Shown here piece after piece: positions 22,770 through 35,026 of a stretch of DNA of 64,000 bases. Each line of letters opens with the position of its first letter. The stretch's first letter is position 1. The stretch is from Hemileia vastatrix (lineage: Eukaryota > Basidiomycota > Pucciniomycetes > Pucciniales > Zaghouaniaceae). The position numbers and the translations under genes were made by a program. The stretch is from positions 25,073,817 to 25,137,816 of the forward strand of contig JASXTE010000011.1 in the NCBI GenBank assembly GCA_030280995.1. The letters run 5' to 3'. Under the pieces are notes generated by a model. It was not told where the DNA came from. It made no database searches and saw only the letters and a program-made list of their open reading frames with translations.

Positions 22770-24450
22770 AAAAAAAACTATTTTTAATTTTTAGACACTT
22801 TTTATAAATTTTATAATTCAGTTAAATTTTTTTGGAATTTTTTTCTAAAAAAGAAAGATTTTTAATGTCTTTTTAAAAATTTTGTGATCTTGTGAATTTT
22901 TTTGAATTTTTTGGGGGATTTTTTGGACCTAATGTTTTTTTTTGGCATTGTTTTGATTGTTTTAATGCTTGAATAGGAATCAAGTCACATGCCAAAAAGA
23001 GGCAGCATCTTTTCAAGCACATGAATTGATTCCAATTCCTCTGTCACACGCCATGTGACACTTTAAGCAAAAGTACCTCAATTAACCCACTATTCAAGCT
23101 CTAACTCCACTAGCAATGTGCAAAAAGCAACCTTGGGGCAATTGCATTCTATTGTGTTCTCAAATCAGCCGCCCTATCCAAACCTTAAAAGCATACTAAC
23201 GTTAAAGACACTTATACTTTTCAATCATAGGCAATGTGTGCGTAATCTAGTGCTAAGATCAAGGCAATATTTGGACAGGGGGTAATTGTGGAACTGAAGG
23301 TAAATTAAGAGGTCTGTGAAGTAGGAACAGGGAAGAAGGGTTATAAGTTTAGATGGTTGGTAAATGGGAGCTCCAGTGGATTAAATGGGTCTGTGGGTAT
23401 ATGATGGCTGGGTGATTAATGGGTCAGTGCAAAGAGGAATGGGATATTTAAAGGGGGTTTAATTTGGTTTGACATTCCTTAGAATTAAATAATAAAAAGA
23501 TTATATTTGTGATAGTAGTCAAACTCTTATTAGGCTATTGTTATATTTTTCCTTTTCTTACTTAATAATCAATTTCATTAAATCCTTAAATACTTAAATC
23601 TTTCCCTTTTGATTATTGAGTTAAAACCCTTTGTGAGATTTACCACAATAGTTAGTTTCCTTACCATATACATTAATTATTCCTTGAAGATTATCTCAAA
23701 CCAGTATTAGTTACTTAGATCTATATTTGAATCACTTCCTTGAAGTAGTCCTCTGTGCTTCGAAGTTGTAACTGCTCTCTTCCTTCTTATCTCACTTACT
23801 TTGGATCACCCTGGACCCTGTGCATAGGTTGTCCAGTGACATCCTCTAGTGCAAGTTGCCAGATGGACCACAAATTTTCACAGAATTATATTTCTTGTGG
23901 TCCATCTAACAACTTGCACTGAGGAATTGGATTCCAGCCTTGTGCTTGAAAAGACACAGCATCTTTTTGGCACATAACTTCAATAACAATTCAAGTCATG
24001 TGCTTGAAAAGACGCTGCATCTTTTTGGCACTTGACTTCAAGCTCAATTCAAGCATTAAAACAGTGAGAAAAAATTCAAAATAAATGCAAAAAAACCAAA
24101 AACATCAAAAGAAACATCAAAAAAATGTGAAAAAATTAAAAAAAATTCAAAAAAACACCAAAAAAAATTCAGAAAATCTCAAAAAATTCAATAAAATCCA
24201 AAAAAATCCAAAAAAGTACAAAAAAATACAAAAAAATACAAAAAAATTCAAAAAAATTCAAAAAAATTTAAAAAAATTCAAAAAAGTCAAAAAAATTCAC
24301 AAAACTTTAGAAAACTTCAAAATAATCCAAAAAAATGCAAAGAGCTCAAAAAAAATTCCTAAAATTCAAAAAAAATATAAAAAACTTAAATAAAGTGCTA
24401 TTAAGTTCCAAAAAAATCATAAAAATTATTTAAAGTCCAAAAAAAATCTA
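22770..24450. repeat. Large inverted-repeat structure with A/T-rich outer arms
   Basis: The segment 22959-23028 is the inverse of 23989-24062: both carry gtgcttgaaaaga...gctgc, ctttttggca and a terminal attcaagcattaaaac. A second partial copy of the right arm sits at 23936-23985. Outside the arms the left side is T-rich (22770-22950) and the right side is a low-complexity run of aaaaaattcaa-like units (24063-24450), so the inversion extends outward. It may be a foldback DNA transposon; no target duplication was identified. Confidence 0.55.
23849..23930. repeat. Hairpin with ~26-bp arms
   Basis: agtgcaagttgccagatgga is followed about 40 bp later by its near inverse tccatctaacaacttgcact. It lies inside the larger inverted structure. 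A TATA-like tatttaaagggggtt is 400 bp to the left, so the interval may be a decayed LTR. Confidence 0.6.
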
Positions 24451-24881
24451 AAATAAGTCTAACAATGCCAAAAATTATGAATATCAATAGAAAAAATTAA
24501 GAAATAATTTTAATAATCAGAAAAATTAAAAAAAATCTTAATAAGTTGCAAAAATTGAATAAAAAATTTGATACAAGTGTCAAAATTCTGGAAAATTTTC
24601 CAAAAACATATAAAATATAAAATAAGATAAATGTTTCTTTTTTTAAAGAGATTTGGTATTCATATATTTTTTTACTGGAAATTTCTTTACTCATACCATA
24701 TCCTACTTTATTTTTTTAAGGAAAATTGATGCATATACAATAAAAATTTTGATCCTTGATTCATGAGGCAACCATTGTTCTAAAAAATAGGGCCACTGAA
24801 TTTACTAATGAGGTTACTCTTGGTGTAGTCTGAGGGAAAAAATGACTTTCCTACAAGTTGTCTTATATTTTACACTGTGAT

Positions 24882-25043
24882 TAAAGCCAAGTCACAAAAG
24901 CTTGTGGAATTTGGGAAAAAATGATTTGCCTATTAAAAAGCAGTTAACCCTGACCTATCTCTGACACTTTTGAATCATTATTTGGTCAAGAAAACTTTGA
25001 TTTTTTTTTCTAAAATTCCACAAGCTCTTGTGAATTGGCTGTA
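24882..25043. mobile_element. Foldback MITE (family M1), diverged copy
   Basis: Element 24884-25041 (158 bp) flanked by TA. Arms aagccaagtcacaaaagctt and the inverse of cagccaattcacaagagctt, each followed by gtggaattt. Noncoding. The flanks 24451-24881 and 25044-25500 hold nothing recognisable. Confidence 0.75.
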
Positions 25044-25499
25044 ACACAATTGAAAATTGCATGCAAATTTATGAAAGTGAAGTCTGACCAGTTGAAATAG
25101 ATCAGATTTCCACCAATATAAAAAAAGAATTATGTCTTAGAAATCACTCTCTTGAACCAAATATGGTAAAGTCTATGAGTCTCACAAATGAAGATTATGA
25201 TGATAGTAAGCCTTATCTGACATTTTAAGAAGAAATATCATTCATGTTTTTGTTGTGGAAGAGACTTTATTAGAAGATCTGCCACCATGTTAGAAGTGGA
25301 AACATGATTCACCAAGATTTTATTTGAGTCTAGAGGCTCTCTTAGCCAGTTCAGGCACATGTTTATGTGTCTGGTTTTATGTTGATACAGTGGACTTCTA
25401 ACAAGGGCAATGGTCCCTTTATTATCATTGAAAATTATGTGTGATTGATGTTGAATATTTAAATCTGTAAATAACTGAGTGAAACATACAGCATCTTGG

Positions 25500-26640
25500 C
25501 CTACATCTGATAGTGCCTAATATTCAGCCTCTGCTGTGGAGAGAACCACAACTTGCTTTTTGCTTGAACAACAGCCCAGAAAGCCATTATTCCTCAATAA
25601 GGAGCCAGAGTTTGACTTACATCCCAAAGAAGACCCCCAATCTTCATCTGAATAGCCAAATATGTCTGATTGTTGCTGAATTACTCCCAGGGCAAGGCCA
25701 AAGTTGATTGTTTTTCAGAGATATTGTAAGACATGTTTGAAGTGTTGAATGTTGTAATTTGAGGTTGAGTTTAAGAATTAAGAGAGAGTACATGCAGCAT
25801 AGGCCAAGTCCGGACTAGAGCCCAAGACTAGGTAATTGAGGATACCAATAGCCCTTCTATAGTTGAGATCAGGGGAAGGATATTCAGGTAATTTGGAGGT
25901 TAGTTTTGCGTTGGGACCTAAGGGAGTAGAGGCTGGGAGACAGTCAAGCATGTTATATTCTTTTAAAATATTATGGATGTATAGAGGTTGATACAAGTTA
26001 AATTTCCTTTTCTTAAGATTGCTTGATATTTTCATTCCCAAGATCCAGGAGATTTCACCCTGATTGTCCATTTCAAAATGTGTTTTTAGAGTTTCTTTAT
26101 TGGGGTTAATATTTTTACCACAAATGACCAAGTATTTGACATGAATGAATTAGTGACAGGGGTTTTAAGTAGAATTATTTGAAAAGACACATGGGTCAGC
26201 ATGGTTATGGTAGAAATTAATAGATTTAAAGTGATATTTGATTTTCTTGTACCAGCATCTAGGGCTTTGCTTCAAGCCATAAAGTGATTTTACAAGCTTC
26301 AAGCATGAGTTATCTGGTTGTGGTCAAATGAAACCTTCAGGAAAATGAATATAAACATCTTCTTCAGGTATCCCATGTAAAAAGGCTGTTTTTATGTCCA
26401 TTTGATAGATTTTAAAATTGTTACATGAATAAAGGCTTAAGAGAGTAAAAAGTGAGGCAAGATGGCCAGTGGGGGCAAAAGTGTTTTTATAGTCAATACC
26501 CTAAGTTTGGGAATAACCTTGTATGCAGAGTCTAGCCTTATATTGTAAGAGGTTCCTATCACTGTTGAGTTTCTTTTTAAATACCCACACCATACCTAGC
26601 AGTTTTCTTCCTTCCGGTATTGGAACAGTTTTTCAAACCT
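25500..26640 (-). pseudogene. Copia reverse transcriptase/RNase H remnant
   Basis: Conceptual reading shows MVWVFKKKLNSDRNLLQYKA near 26590, MDIKTAFLHGIPEEDVYIHF near 26400, SLYGLKQSPRCWYKKI near 26270, then an uninterrupted stretch 26131-25778 with WILGMKISSN, YIHNILKEYNMLDCLPASTP and GILNYLVLGSSPDLAYA. At the expected YVDD position the remnant reads HVKY, so the catalytic aspartates are gone. Short pieces of RNase H follow to about 25500. Confidence 0.82.
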
Positions 26641-26984
26641 TGTGATTATAAATACTAGAAATTTCTGACTGAATGGATTTTACCCATTCTGATGAATTTT
26701 TACCATCCATTGCATGAGAAAAATTTCTAGGAAAATCTTCTTTTTGGACAATCATATTACAAGAGTTTTTATTTTCTCTTGAGTAAGTCAGAATATTTTC
26801 AGTGTTAACTTCACTACTGATGCTTTTTGGTGCCAGTGCCTCTTTATATACCCAGTTAAATGTTTTTCCAGAGAGAGGAATTGAGTTGATAGGAATGGAT
26901 TCAGAAATAAGAGAAGTAATGGTGTAGGTAGACTCTTACAGTTTCCTTGCTGTAAGCAGAATCCAAAAGAGTTGGATAATCAGA

Positions 26985-27955
26985 GGAAACCCTGTCCCTC
27001 TAAATGAATTTGTGAGTTTTTTAGATCAATGATCTTAAAAGTCTACTTTATAATAATAACAAAAGAAACCCTGTCTAATTAACGCTTGTTAGGATGATTG
27101 AGCGGTTCTTCTGTGCAAAACAACTGAAATGCAACAATAAAGTTACACCAGAAACAATATTTTAAAAGAATGAAGTTTTAATGTTTTTAGATTTTAATAA
27201 TTTTTGAAAACAGATACTATAAATGAGTCCCTGGAGTTGAGACCTTTCTAATGATACCCTATATGCTAATGTTTAAGAGTTGTTGAGTAAAATATTTAAA
27301 GTGTTATGTAAAATTGTTATTTTATAAGGGTATTATAAATAATTAATTATTTTGTTGACAAAAGAAAAATATGAATAATGGTTTTTATCCTCATCTCTAT
27401 TCTCCCTTTTGAATAATTCCGAGTCTACAGCCTTATATGCATATTAATCAGTCACATGCCCTTTTTCCCTCTGGAGCGTGGCTGGAGCTCATCTGGATCT
27501 CCGGACTCAATAAAAGCCTTAAATCTATAATTAAAAATCTAGAAAAATTACACATCATAAAGCTACTTCTTTTTAACATTCCTAACTATTTTTCGTAGTC
27601 CGCGCAGCTCTATTTACCCCGAGAAAAATTATCAAAGTTAAGTAATTTTTGAAAAACGTAAATAATTTAATAAATCTTCAAAAATCATTTAAAAATATAA
27701 AAAAATAGTAAAAATTCAGAGAAAATTCACAAAGGTTCTTGAGCTTCTTGTCTTTATTTAACTTTATTTTTGCGGCCGTAAAAAATCATATGACCCGTGA
27801 AATTAATAAATCTGACCAAACATTCATATCTTGACTTTTTCAACTTCATTCTTTGTTTTTAATAAAAAAATATTTTAAACTAATCCGGCTTCTCCGATCA
27901 CCGTCCTATTCCCAATAAATATTCTAAATAGACTTTTAGAGCCGTACTAAGATTT
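26985..27955. other. Unassigned insert within the copia remnant
   Basis: AT-rich sequence without copia coding sense on either strand, interrupting the pol order. A tgttaggatgattgagcgg at 27087 looks like an LTR start, but no matching end or target duplication was found. Confidence 0.4.
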
Positions 27956-27999
27956 GGAATGCCACAAAGGGAGCTTTTCAGGAATTTAATTTTTCTTTG

Positions 28000-28900
28000 T
28001 TGGTGGCAGAAGGAAATGATTGTTAACTCATTGTTAGATCTGTAATTAGAGGGAACTATAGAAATGGGATGACTATTAATTTAGTGTAGGTTAGCATTTT
28101 GGCCATAGAGAATAAATCATCAAGGAACCTGACATCATGAGTTACAAGGAATTAATCTAAATATGGATAACCTTTTCTTTAGTTGTAATGGCCCTCCAAA
28201 TATCCTATAAAAACTCTGTGTTTACCAACAGGGTCATATTTTGAAGTTTGCCTTTGCTTAGGTATGTTTTAGACCACATCACAACCAAATGGATGAATCT
28301 TACCATAGAAAATTTTAGAAAAAGGATCACATGATTCCAAAGGGGTTTGATTGTTGATTTTCAAATAGGGAGTAAATTTAAGTAAATATTTGGCAGTGTT
28401 TATAGCTTCTCCCCATCAAGAACTATTTAGGCCACATTTGAATAGCAATGATTGAGCTTTTTCAACCAAGGTACTGTTTCCCCTTTCAGCAAACAGATTT
28501 TGTTGAGGTGTGTAAGGTGCCATTTTCAAAAGTTCAATTCCTTTGTTGTTAAGTATGTTGTTAACAGAGCTTTTAATAAATTCACCCCCATTGTCATTTA
28601 CCACATTTTTAACTCTTTTTTCAGTTTTGTTTTTGGCCAAGTTCAGAAAAGGGTTGAAAAAATTGAAGGTTTCTGATTTTTAGGGAAAGAAAACATATGA
28701 AACAATACCTAAAAAAACTACCAAAAATTTACAGAAATATCTGCTACTACCTTGGAAAATTGGGTTAATAGGGCCACACAGATCCATGTGAATTACATTG
28801 AGAACTGAGTTGGGAGAAGGGAGTTTCCCTGAGAATGGCATTCAATGTGATTTTGGGGTGAGGCAAGGAATGCATTCAATGTCATAGAAATCATGATTTT
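28000..28900 (-). pseudogene. Copia integrase remnant
   Basis: The stretch 28640-28416 includes VNDNGGEF (the second catalytic Asp region) and APYTPQQNLFAERGN (the catalytic Glu region). Downstream, near 28230, KYDPVGKHRVFIGY matches the domain following copia integrase. Stops surround both. Confidence 0.8.
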
Positions 28901-29089
28901 GATAAATAAGTTTGGAAGTGACATTGTTTGGTTGTCCTCAAGAGTTGTGCAAGGTAGGTAAGGACTTGGTGGAGATTATAGAGTTTGTATTTCATGAAAC
29001 TTTCAGGAAAAGATAAAGAACATTCTACAAAATAATTTATGATTGTCAAAATTTTTTGCACTGTTTCTGCATCCTTTCATAGAGAATTT

Positions 29090-29721
29090 TCAGAAATTAA
29101 GCCATGCAGCAGAAATAAGGTTGGTTTGGAAATTGGAAACAAAGAGAGAATTTTTTATAAGGAAATGTTGATGATTAATTAGAAGTTTGACTGTTCCTAA
29201 AACTTGAGCTTTGATGATTTTTCTATTAGAAGTGATAAGAGATTTTGAGGTAGGTTTCAGTGATGAGAAAGACCTTCTGTTGTTAAAAAACATATAAGAG
29301 GCCCCACTATCATGAATAGCATTATGATTTCAAGGTGTTAAGATGGCCAAAGCCTTTAAATCCCTCTTCTCTTTTTCTTTTCTCCTTCTATAATAATCTT
29401 CCCTTTTTACAAGATGCAACTGAGAACAAGTAGCCTCAGAGTGAGGTACCAGTGGGTTGTATTTTCCATTGGAGCAGAGATGTTTTCCTCTTACATTGAA
29501 GGCCATAACAGATTTTGTGGCTTCAGATTTTTTTCTCTGAAATATTTTTCAAGTTCAGATAAAACCTCTTCAATAGATGGCATTTTCTTTGTTACTTTTA
29601 TTTTTGTGAAAATAAGGTGAGAAGCATTATGATACAGCTCCAGGAGTAGATATAAAATGTATAATGCAATGATTGTAGATAGAACTTCACCATTAAAGAG
29701 GGAAGGGGATATTTCATTCAA
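29090..29721 (-). pseudogene. Copia gag end and aspartic protease remnant
   Basis: The protease signature AIHDSGASYMFFNN is at about 29320-29280, followed by TSNRKIIKAQVLGTVKLLI. Upstream, about 29490-29400, KHLCSNGKYNPLVPHSEATC and then SQLH is the zinc-knuckle-like segment found ahead of rust copia protease. The gag part 29721-29491 contains a helical MPSIEEVLSELEKYFREK. There is a stop between gag and protease. Confidence 0.75.
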
Positions 29722-30317
29722 AAATTTTGGGTTGAAAGGAATTCCCTGACAGAAACTGAGATGTCAGATTTGTCAAAATGGAAGTTTAAAATGTCCAATA
29801 TGATGCTAGCACAATTTTTGGCAGAGGTAGATGCATAGTGTTTGCCAATTTTTACCATAATTTGGCAGGATCAAGAAGATGTTTTTCAAAAACCACACAA
29901 GTGTGATTTTCTGAGTCCAGGAACATTGTCAGTATCATGGCGGTCTGCTTTTTTTTAAAGGTTAAAATTATAAAGGGTGGTGGGTTCAGTTGGTGTGAAA
30001 AGGGATTTATTGAGGAATTTATTGAGGTTTTGGATTCCTAAGGCATAGAACATATTATTTTTTCATGTGGAAAAATTTTTATTATTAAGGACTTTGACAC
30101 CTCTGATTTTGGAATAAGAATTAGACTCTTTGTTGTTCCAGATAAAAGGAGTAGATTGAGTAGTGGAGATAAGAAGGTGAAAAACTGTATCAGCCAATGA
30201 TTTGGACTGTGCCAATTCTGAGTTAGTTGCAGAAGAAGCCACCTTGATAAATGAAGTTAGAAGAGCACTGGGCCCATTACCTTTTATGCTAGAATAATAA
30301 TTGCCTGAACTTGAGTC

Positions 30318-30760
30318 AAATAAATGAGAATAAAAGTTAGATCACACAAAAGATTAAGAACAAAGATATGCTGCCACAAATATATGAAAAGTACCTGAGA
30401 AAAATAAATAAGAAACAAATTTAGATCACACAAAAGTTTAAGAACAAAGATATGCCACCACAACTGTTAGAGATAAGTAAGAAAAAGATAATTAAATTAA
30501 TAACAATAATCAACATTCCAAAAGACAGATAAAGATAAAATAGAGAGAAATGAGATCATTTCATTTCAGCATTAAGAGAACACTAACATGTATGAAAATT
30601 ACCAGAGTAAAATAAATGAGAATTGAAGTTAGATCACAAAAAAGCTTAAGAACAAAGATATTCTGCCACAACTTTTAGAGATAAGTAAGAGAAAGATAAG
30701 TTAATTAATATAAATAATCAACTTTCAAAAAGACAGGTAAAGATAAAAGAGAGAGAAACA
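30318..30760. repeat. Three tandem-like copies in the copia leader
   Basis: Units starting at about 30318, 30401 and 30614 share aaataaatgagaa, agttagatcaca, aagaacaaagatat and, in the last two, gagataagtaagaaaaagat and aaaagacaggtaaagat. They lie just upstream of the minus-strand copia gag, and a minus-strand TATAAAAG is at 30798-30791, so they are probably part of its LTR or leader. Confidence 0.6.
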
Positions 30761-31094
30761 AGATGAAAATAATGAGATAAAAAGTTCTCCCTTTTATAGT
30801 AAATAAGGCAAAATACAATAGATGAATCAGGTATGGAAACAAATTTTATGAATTAAAATACACATAGAAATTAAGTAGCCTTAGTAATAGTGACTGGACT
30901 CAGAATAATAATTTAATTAATCTCATAAAAAAGCCTGAATTCCAGTATATTAAAAACAAAAAAACATACACCTGAAACAATGGAAATAATCATATCATAT
31001 TTCATGGGACCATTTGAAGAACTAATTTTTTAAGGATCACTATATTTTTTATCTTCATGAGGTACAGCCAACAGTTACACTGTGTGAGAGCTAC

Positions 31095-34000
31095 ACACTT
31101 CAAAATAATAGGTGACAGATGCATTTGTTAGATTCCATGACAAAATACATTTGAGAACTAAAAAAATAATAAAAATCCTCAAATCCGATATTGTGGGAAA
31201 ATATGTTAACCCAAAATTCAACTCTTATCTATTGAAGTTTGGTATGAGATGGGAATATTCTGTGCCATATCATCATGAGAAAAGTGGCATTTCAGAAAAT
31301 CTTAATAGAACAATTTCCGAAATTTCAAAAACTATTTTGTTTGATAGTGGCTTCTCAAAATCATTCTGGTATGCTGCCTTCTTATGGGCAATATACCTAC
31401 ATAACAGACTTCTAAAAAGAGTGACCAATAGATTAATGCCATTTCAAGCTAAATTCAATACAAAACCAGACTTAAGAATGCTCTGAATTTTGGGGAAATT
31501 GGCATTTGTACAAATTCACAAAGAAGTAAAACAAAAATTTGATCTGAGAGCAGAAAAATTTAAGGTAATCAGTTTTGTTGAAGGAGGAAAAGTTTCCTTT
31601 TCTGGGATGAAGCCCACAAACTGGTATTTTAATCTGCACCACTGTGTTTCCCTCTTAAAAAGATAAAAATGCTATAAATCCTGAAAGTCAAAATCAAGAC
31701 ATTAAATTTTTTTCATTAACCTTCATACTAAATTATTTAAAATTAGGTGACTTGAATCTTTATAAGAAAATAAAGGAGCAAGACATGCTGACAGATAAAG
31801 TTCATAATGAATGTATGGCTGATGATCTTACTATACCTTAAAAATTCAAACAAGAAATGAAATCCAATAAAGCCAATGAATGGAAACCCACATGTGAACA
31901 AAGAATGGAAAACCTAAAGAATAAAAATGTATAGGAATTGGTTAATTTTCCAGAAGTAAAGTCAGCTATTGAAATAAAATGGGTATTTGTGCTTAAAAGA
32001 AAAACTGACAGAAACATTGTGGTCTTCCAACATTGGCAGGGGCCTTTGTTGTGTGATTTGGCGCGGTTTGTGCATGTCTTAATTGACATCTGTTAAAGAA
32101 TTGGGTATTTTTCTGGTTTTATTCCGTGGTTATTGGGTCTGCGGGTATGTGGGTACTATCATTGGATAGCCCTGGTTTTTCTCTATATTTTATGTCTTGT
32201 AGAAATTTTTCATATTCTGAGTTTTAAGGGGTCATTTCCTCATTTTTCATTTATAAAACATTGCTGTTTAATTTTGTTTTTCGTGTTTTACAGGCTAACC
32301 TTAAGTCTTAGGGTTAAGTGCTTAGTACCATTGGATAGAGCTAATTTTTCTCTATATTTCATGCCTAAATGTTGTTATAGTGAAATTCCATGTTTTTAAA
32401 GGTTTTAGTAGTTATAGCTAATTTTTCTAAGTAGATTAGTGGTTTTTATTGGTTTTCTGGCTTCAGGGAGGCCGGGCCGCTTCAGGCGGCATCTCCGACG
32501 TTGGGCGGCCCGCCCGCCTCTGTTTTAGGAGGTTGGGGAGCGCTCCAGGAGGGTTTTTTATGCAATTTGGCAGGTACAGGCGCCAGATTGGTGGGTGCGC
32601 ATGGGCTCTTAGTTAGTGGTCTGTGTGTACATAGTGAATAAGACAGTTTGGGGCAACCTTAATCATCATACAACCATCCGGAGGTGATATCATTGTTCCT
32701 CACTCAGTTTTCACTGTTTTCTGGCCACAACTGGCTGTGTTTGTTGCAAGTGAGTTCTTCATTTAACTTAACTTTGGCAACTGTTTTCTCTGTTATAGTC
32801 TTGCAAGCTATAGCAAGTATTATTGCTGTCTCTGGTGTGGATTTGCAGCCAACATCAAGTATCTTTGCTGTCTCTGGTGTGGACTTTTGTTCTACATTTC
32901 AGTTCTTTGGTCTGGTAGTCTATCTGGTGACTACTTTCTTGGCTCATCAAGCAGTCAAGTGTGTTGAAAAGGGGCTTTAGCAAAACAGGAACCAACTTAC
33001 TTTAGCAAGTAAATCTCACTCTATTTTTCTAAAGGGACAGGGGATTTCCTCTCTGGTTTTTCTCCAACTCCCTTGGTCAAGGCCTATAGCTAGTACTATA
33101 GGATTGTCTACAACGTAATAAAGCATAAATCCAGATTTGTAGCGCAAGGATTTGCACAAACATATAAAGACTCTTTTTATGAAACTCTAGCACCAACCTC
33201 TATGTTCTCATCTTTGTGCTTAATCTTTGACCTTGCTACTAACATCAAATGGCACCTATTTTCATTTGACGTTGTTGGAGCATACTTGAACAGCCCAATC
33301 ATGGAAGAAGTATATGTTTAAAAAACTGAAGGATTTACTCAAGATTCTAAAAAATTATGCAAATTAAAACAAGAATTATACAGGACCAAAAAGGCAGGAA
33401 TATTTTAATGGAAATATATATCTGAAAAATTAAGAGGCCTGGATATATACCTAGTTTTTTAGACTCATCTGTTCATATTATCAAAACAAAAAATTCATAT
33501 TTGGTAATATGGTTACACATTGATTATGGCATTGTGACCAGTGCAGAAGAACAAGAACTTTATACATTAGAGTCTTATTTGAAAGGATTGATGTATATCA
33601 AATGGAAAAGCAACATGTCTCAGAATTTAGGGATAAAAATTGAAAAATCATCTGATGGTTTTCTACTTTCTCAGCATGAAGTCATTAAACATATAATTAA
33701 TCAATTAAAACCATCTCAAAAACATTCAATTGCTAAATTACCCTCTATATGCAATCTAGAATCTGAATATGAGAACATACCAGAAATACACTCAGGCAAA
33801 CTTAGTTATATTGCAAAGGGTTTGAGACCAGACATCAGTTATGCAGTAAACTCCCTGGAACATTTTAAAATCCATCCTAATACCAAACACTGGGAAGCAT
33901 TAATTAATTTAATCAGATATGTAACAAAGACAAATTAACTCAAATTAAAAATATCACCAAATAATGAAGAAGAAATAAAAGTCAATGCATATACTGATAC

Positions 34001-34437
34001 TTCTTAGAGAGGAGAGATTGGGAGATTAGTGCATGGTAGTATTATTATGGCTTGCAGTGTTCTGGTGAGTTGGATGAAAAAACTTCAGAAATCAGTATGA
34101 ATTTCTACCTCTGAAATTGAATACATGGAGATGAGAATTGGAGCCAAGACAGGATTGTGGGCTAGTAATTTAATAGATAATTTTATGGGAAAAAGAGCAG
34201 ATGTGATTTTACATTGCAATAACAACACAGCTATTGACATTGGTTACAATAAGCCATCTAATAAAGATAAACACCATTCAGCACAAGACTTCTATTTTCT
34301 CAATCAACAGATTTATGAAAAAAAACTAAAGATGAAATAGGTATTTGGTCAACAACAATTAGCTGATTGCATGAAAAAACCTTTTTCAACTGCAAAATTA
34401 TCTTCTGTTTTAGAATTTTTAGGCTTAGTACTATAAT
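31095..34437 (+). pseudogene. Decayed copia pol, plus strand, split by a solo LTR
   Basis: Integrase 31095-31660: DAFVRFHDKIHLRTKKIIKI, SDIVGKYVN (usual SDNGGEY damaged), GISENLNRTISE, KSFWYAAFLWAIYLHNRLL. RT begins about 31960 with EIKWVFVLKRKTDRN, is interrupted at 32018-33112, and resumes with IKHKSRFVAQGFAQTYKD and WHLFSFDVVGAYLNSPIMEE. The active-site box reads HIDYG instead of YVDDG (about 33518). The stretch 33501-33938 covers the thumb (IAKGLRPDISYAVNSLEHF). RNase H pieces include STSEIEYMEM (34110) and HCNNNTAIDI (34215). Many stops; nonfunctional. gag and protease are missing on the left, where the element meets the oppositely oriented copia remnant. Confidence 0.88.
32014..33116 (+). 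mobile_element. Solo LTR, family A, inserted in copia RT
   Basis: LTR 32018-33112 (1095 bp), tgtggtcttccaacattg to ggattgtctaca, nearly identical to both LTRs of element A. Flanks are acat (32014-32017) and acgt (33113-33116): a 4-bp duplication with one G-to-A change. Removing the LTR and one flank restores the RT reading ...TDRN-V-IKHKSR. A single LTR with target duplication marks recombination between the two LTRs of a former full element. Confidence 0.95.
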
Positions 34438-34516
34438 TTTTTTTCTTTATTTCTCCTAATTTGTATGATTCTTTATAATATATATACATTTATTCAATCA
34501 TCATGGTGTGGGGAGG

Positions 34517-34650
34517 TGTTAGGAAATAAGGATTTATTATAGGGAAAAATAGGTTAGGGCACAATAGTGCTCACATGTATATAGATTAGATGACATGACC
34601 AGTTGGTCTCTATCCACTCTGAATAATAGACTAACTAGACTTACCTGGTC
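34517..34650 (+). repeat. Copia 3' LTR start with polypurine tract
   Basis: After RNase H the purine run ggtgtggggagg (34504-34516) leads into tgttaggaaataagga, matching the LTR at 17574. The right boundary is uncertain. Confidence 0.65.
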
Positions 34651-34771
34651 AACTATGGGTTACAGAATTATTTTAAACAGCATTTTTGGAAGGTGAAAGG
34701 CTGGAATAATGAAAGTATGGGAAAAAAATGCTGGGTAAGCTGCACAAAGCCTTTTTGATTTATCTGTATGC

Positions 34772-35026
34772 AATCACCACACAATAGGGGGGAAGACTTG
34801 CTAGTGAGTCCACAACCTTGGAACCAAACTCACCACAGATTGAACACACATTGAGCTACTGATAAAGGAACTATAAAATCAGGGATGAAAACCACTCAGC
34901 AGAACAGTTTAAGTTGGGTGTTCAAGTAGAGTTCAGTATGGGTTCAGTATAAGTTCAGTCTGAGTTCCATATGAATTCAGGTTGAGGACTTGCTAGCAAG
35001 TCCACTTCCTATATTGTGTAGTGAAT
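34772..35026. mobile_element. CACTA-type MITE, copy 2, TSD AAT
   Basis: Element 34775-35023 (249 bp) begins CACCACACAATAGGGGGG and ends with the inverse of CACTACACAATATAGGAAG. The 3-bp duplication aat flanks it. It is the same family as 18146-18395 in the opposite orientation, with internal runs of gttcagt-type repeats. Confidence 0.92.

Larger units (their letters stand above)
25500..30300 (-). mobile_element. Decayed copia element, minus strand
   Basis: Read leftward the order is gag/zinc knuckle (about 29720-29370), protease (29310-29090), integrase (about 28900-28000), RT (about 26640-26131) and the RNase H start (26131-25500), which is the Ty1/copia order with integrase before RT. About 970 bp between integrase and RT (26985-27955) does not fit and is probably an insertion. 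Every domain carries stops or frame changes. Confidence 0.85.

Noticed and set aside
27087..27955. Solo LTR inserted in the minus-strand copia
   Set aside because: The start tgttagga is LTR-like, but no CA end or target duplication could be matched.
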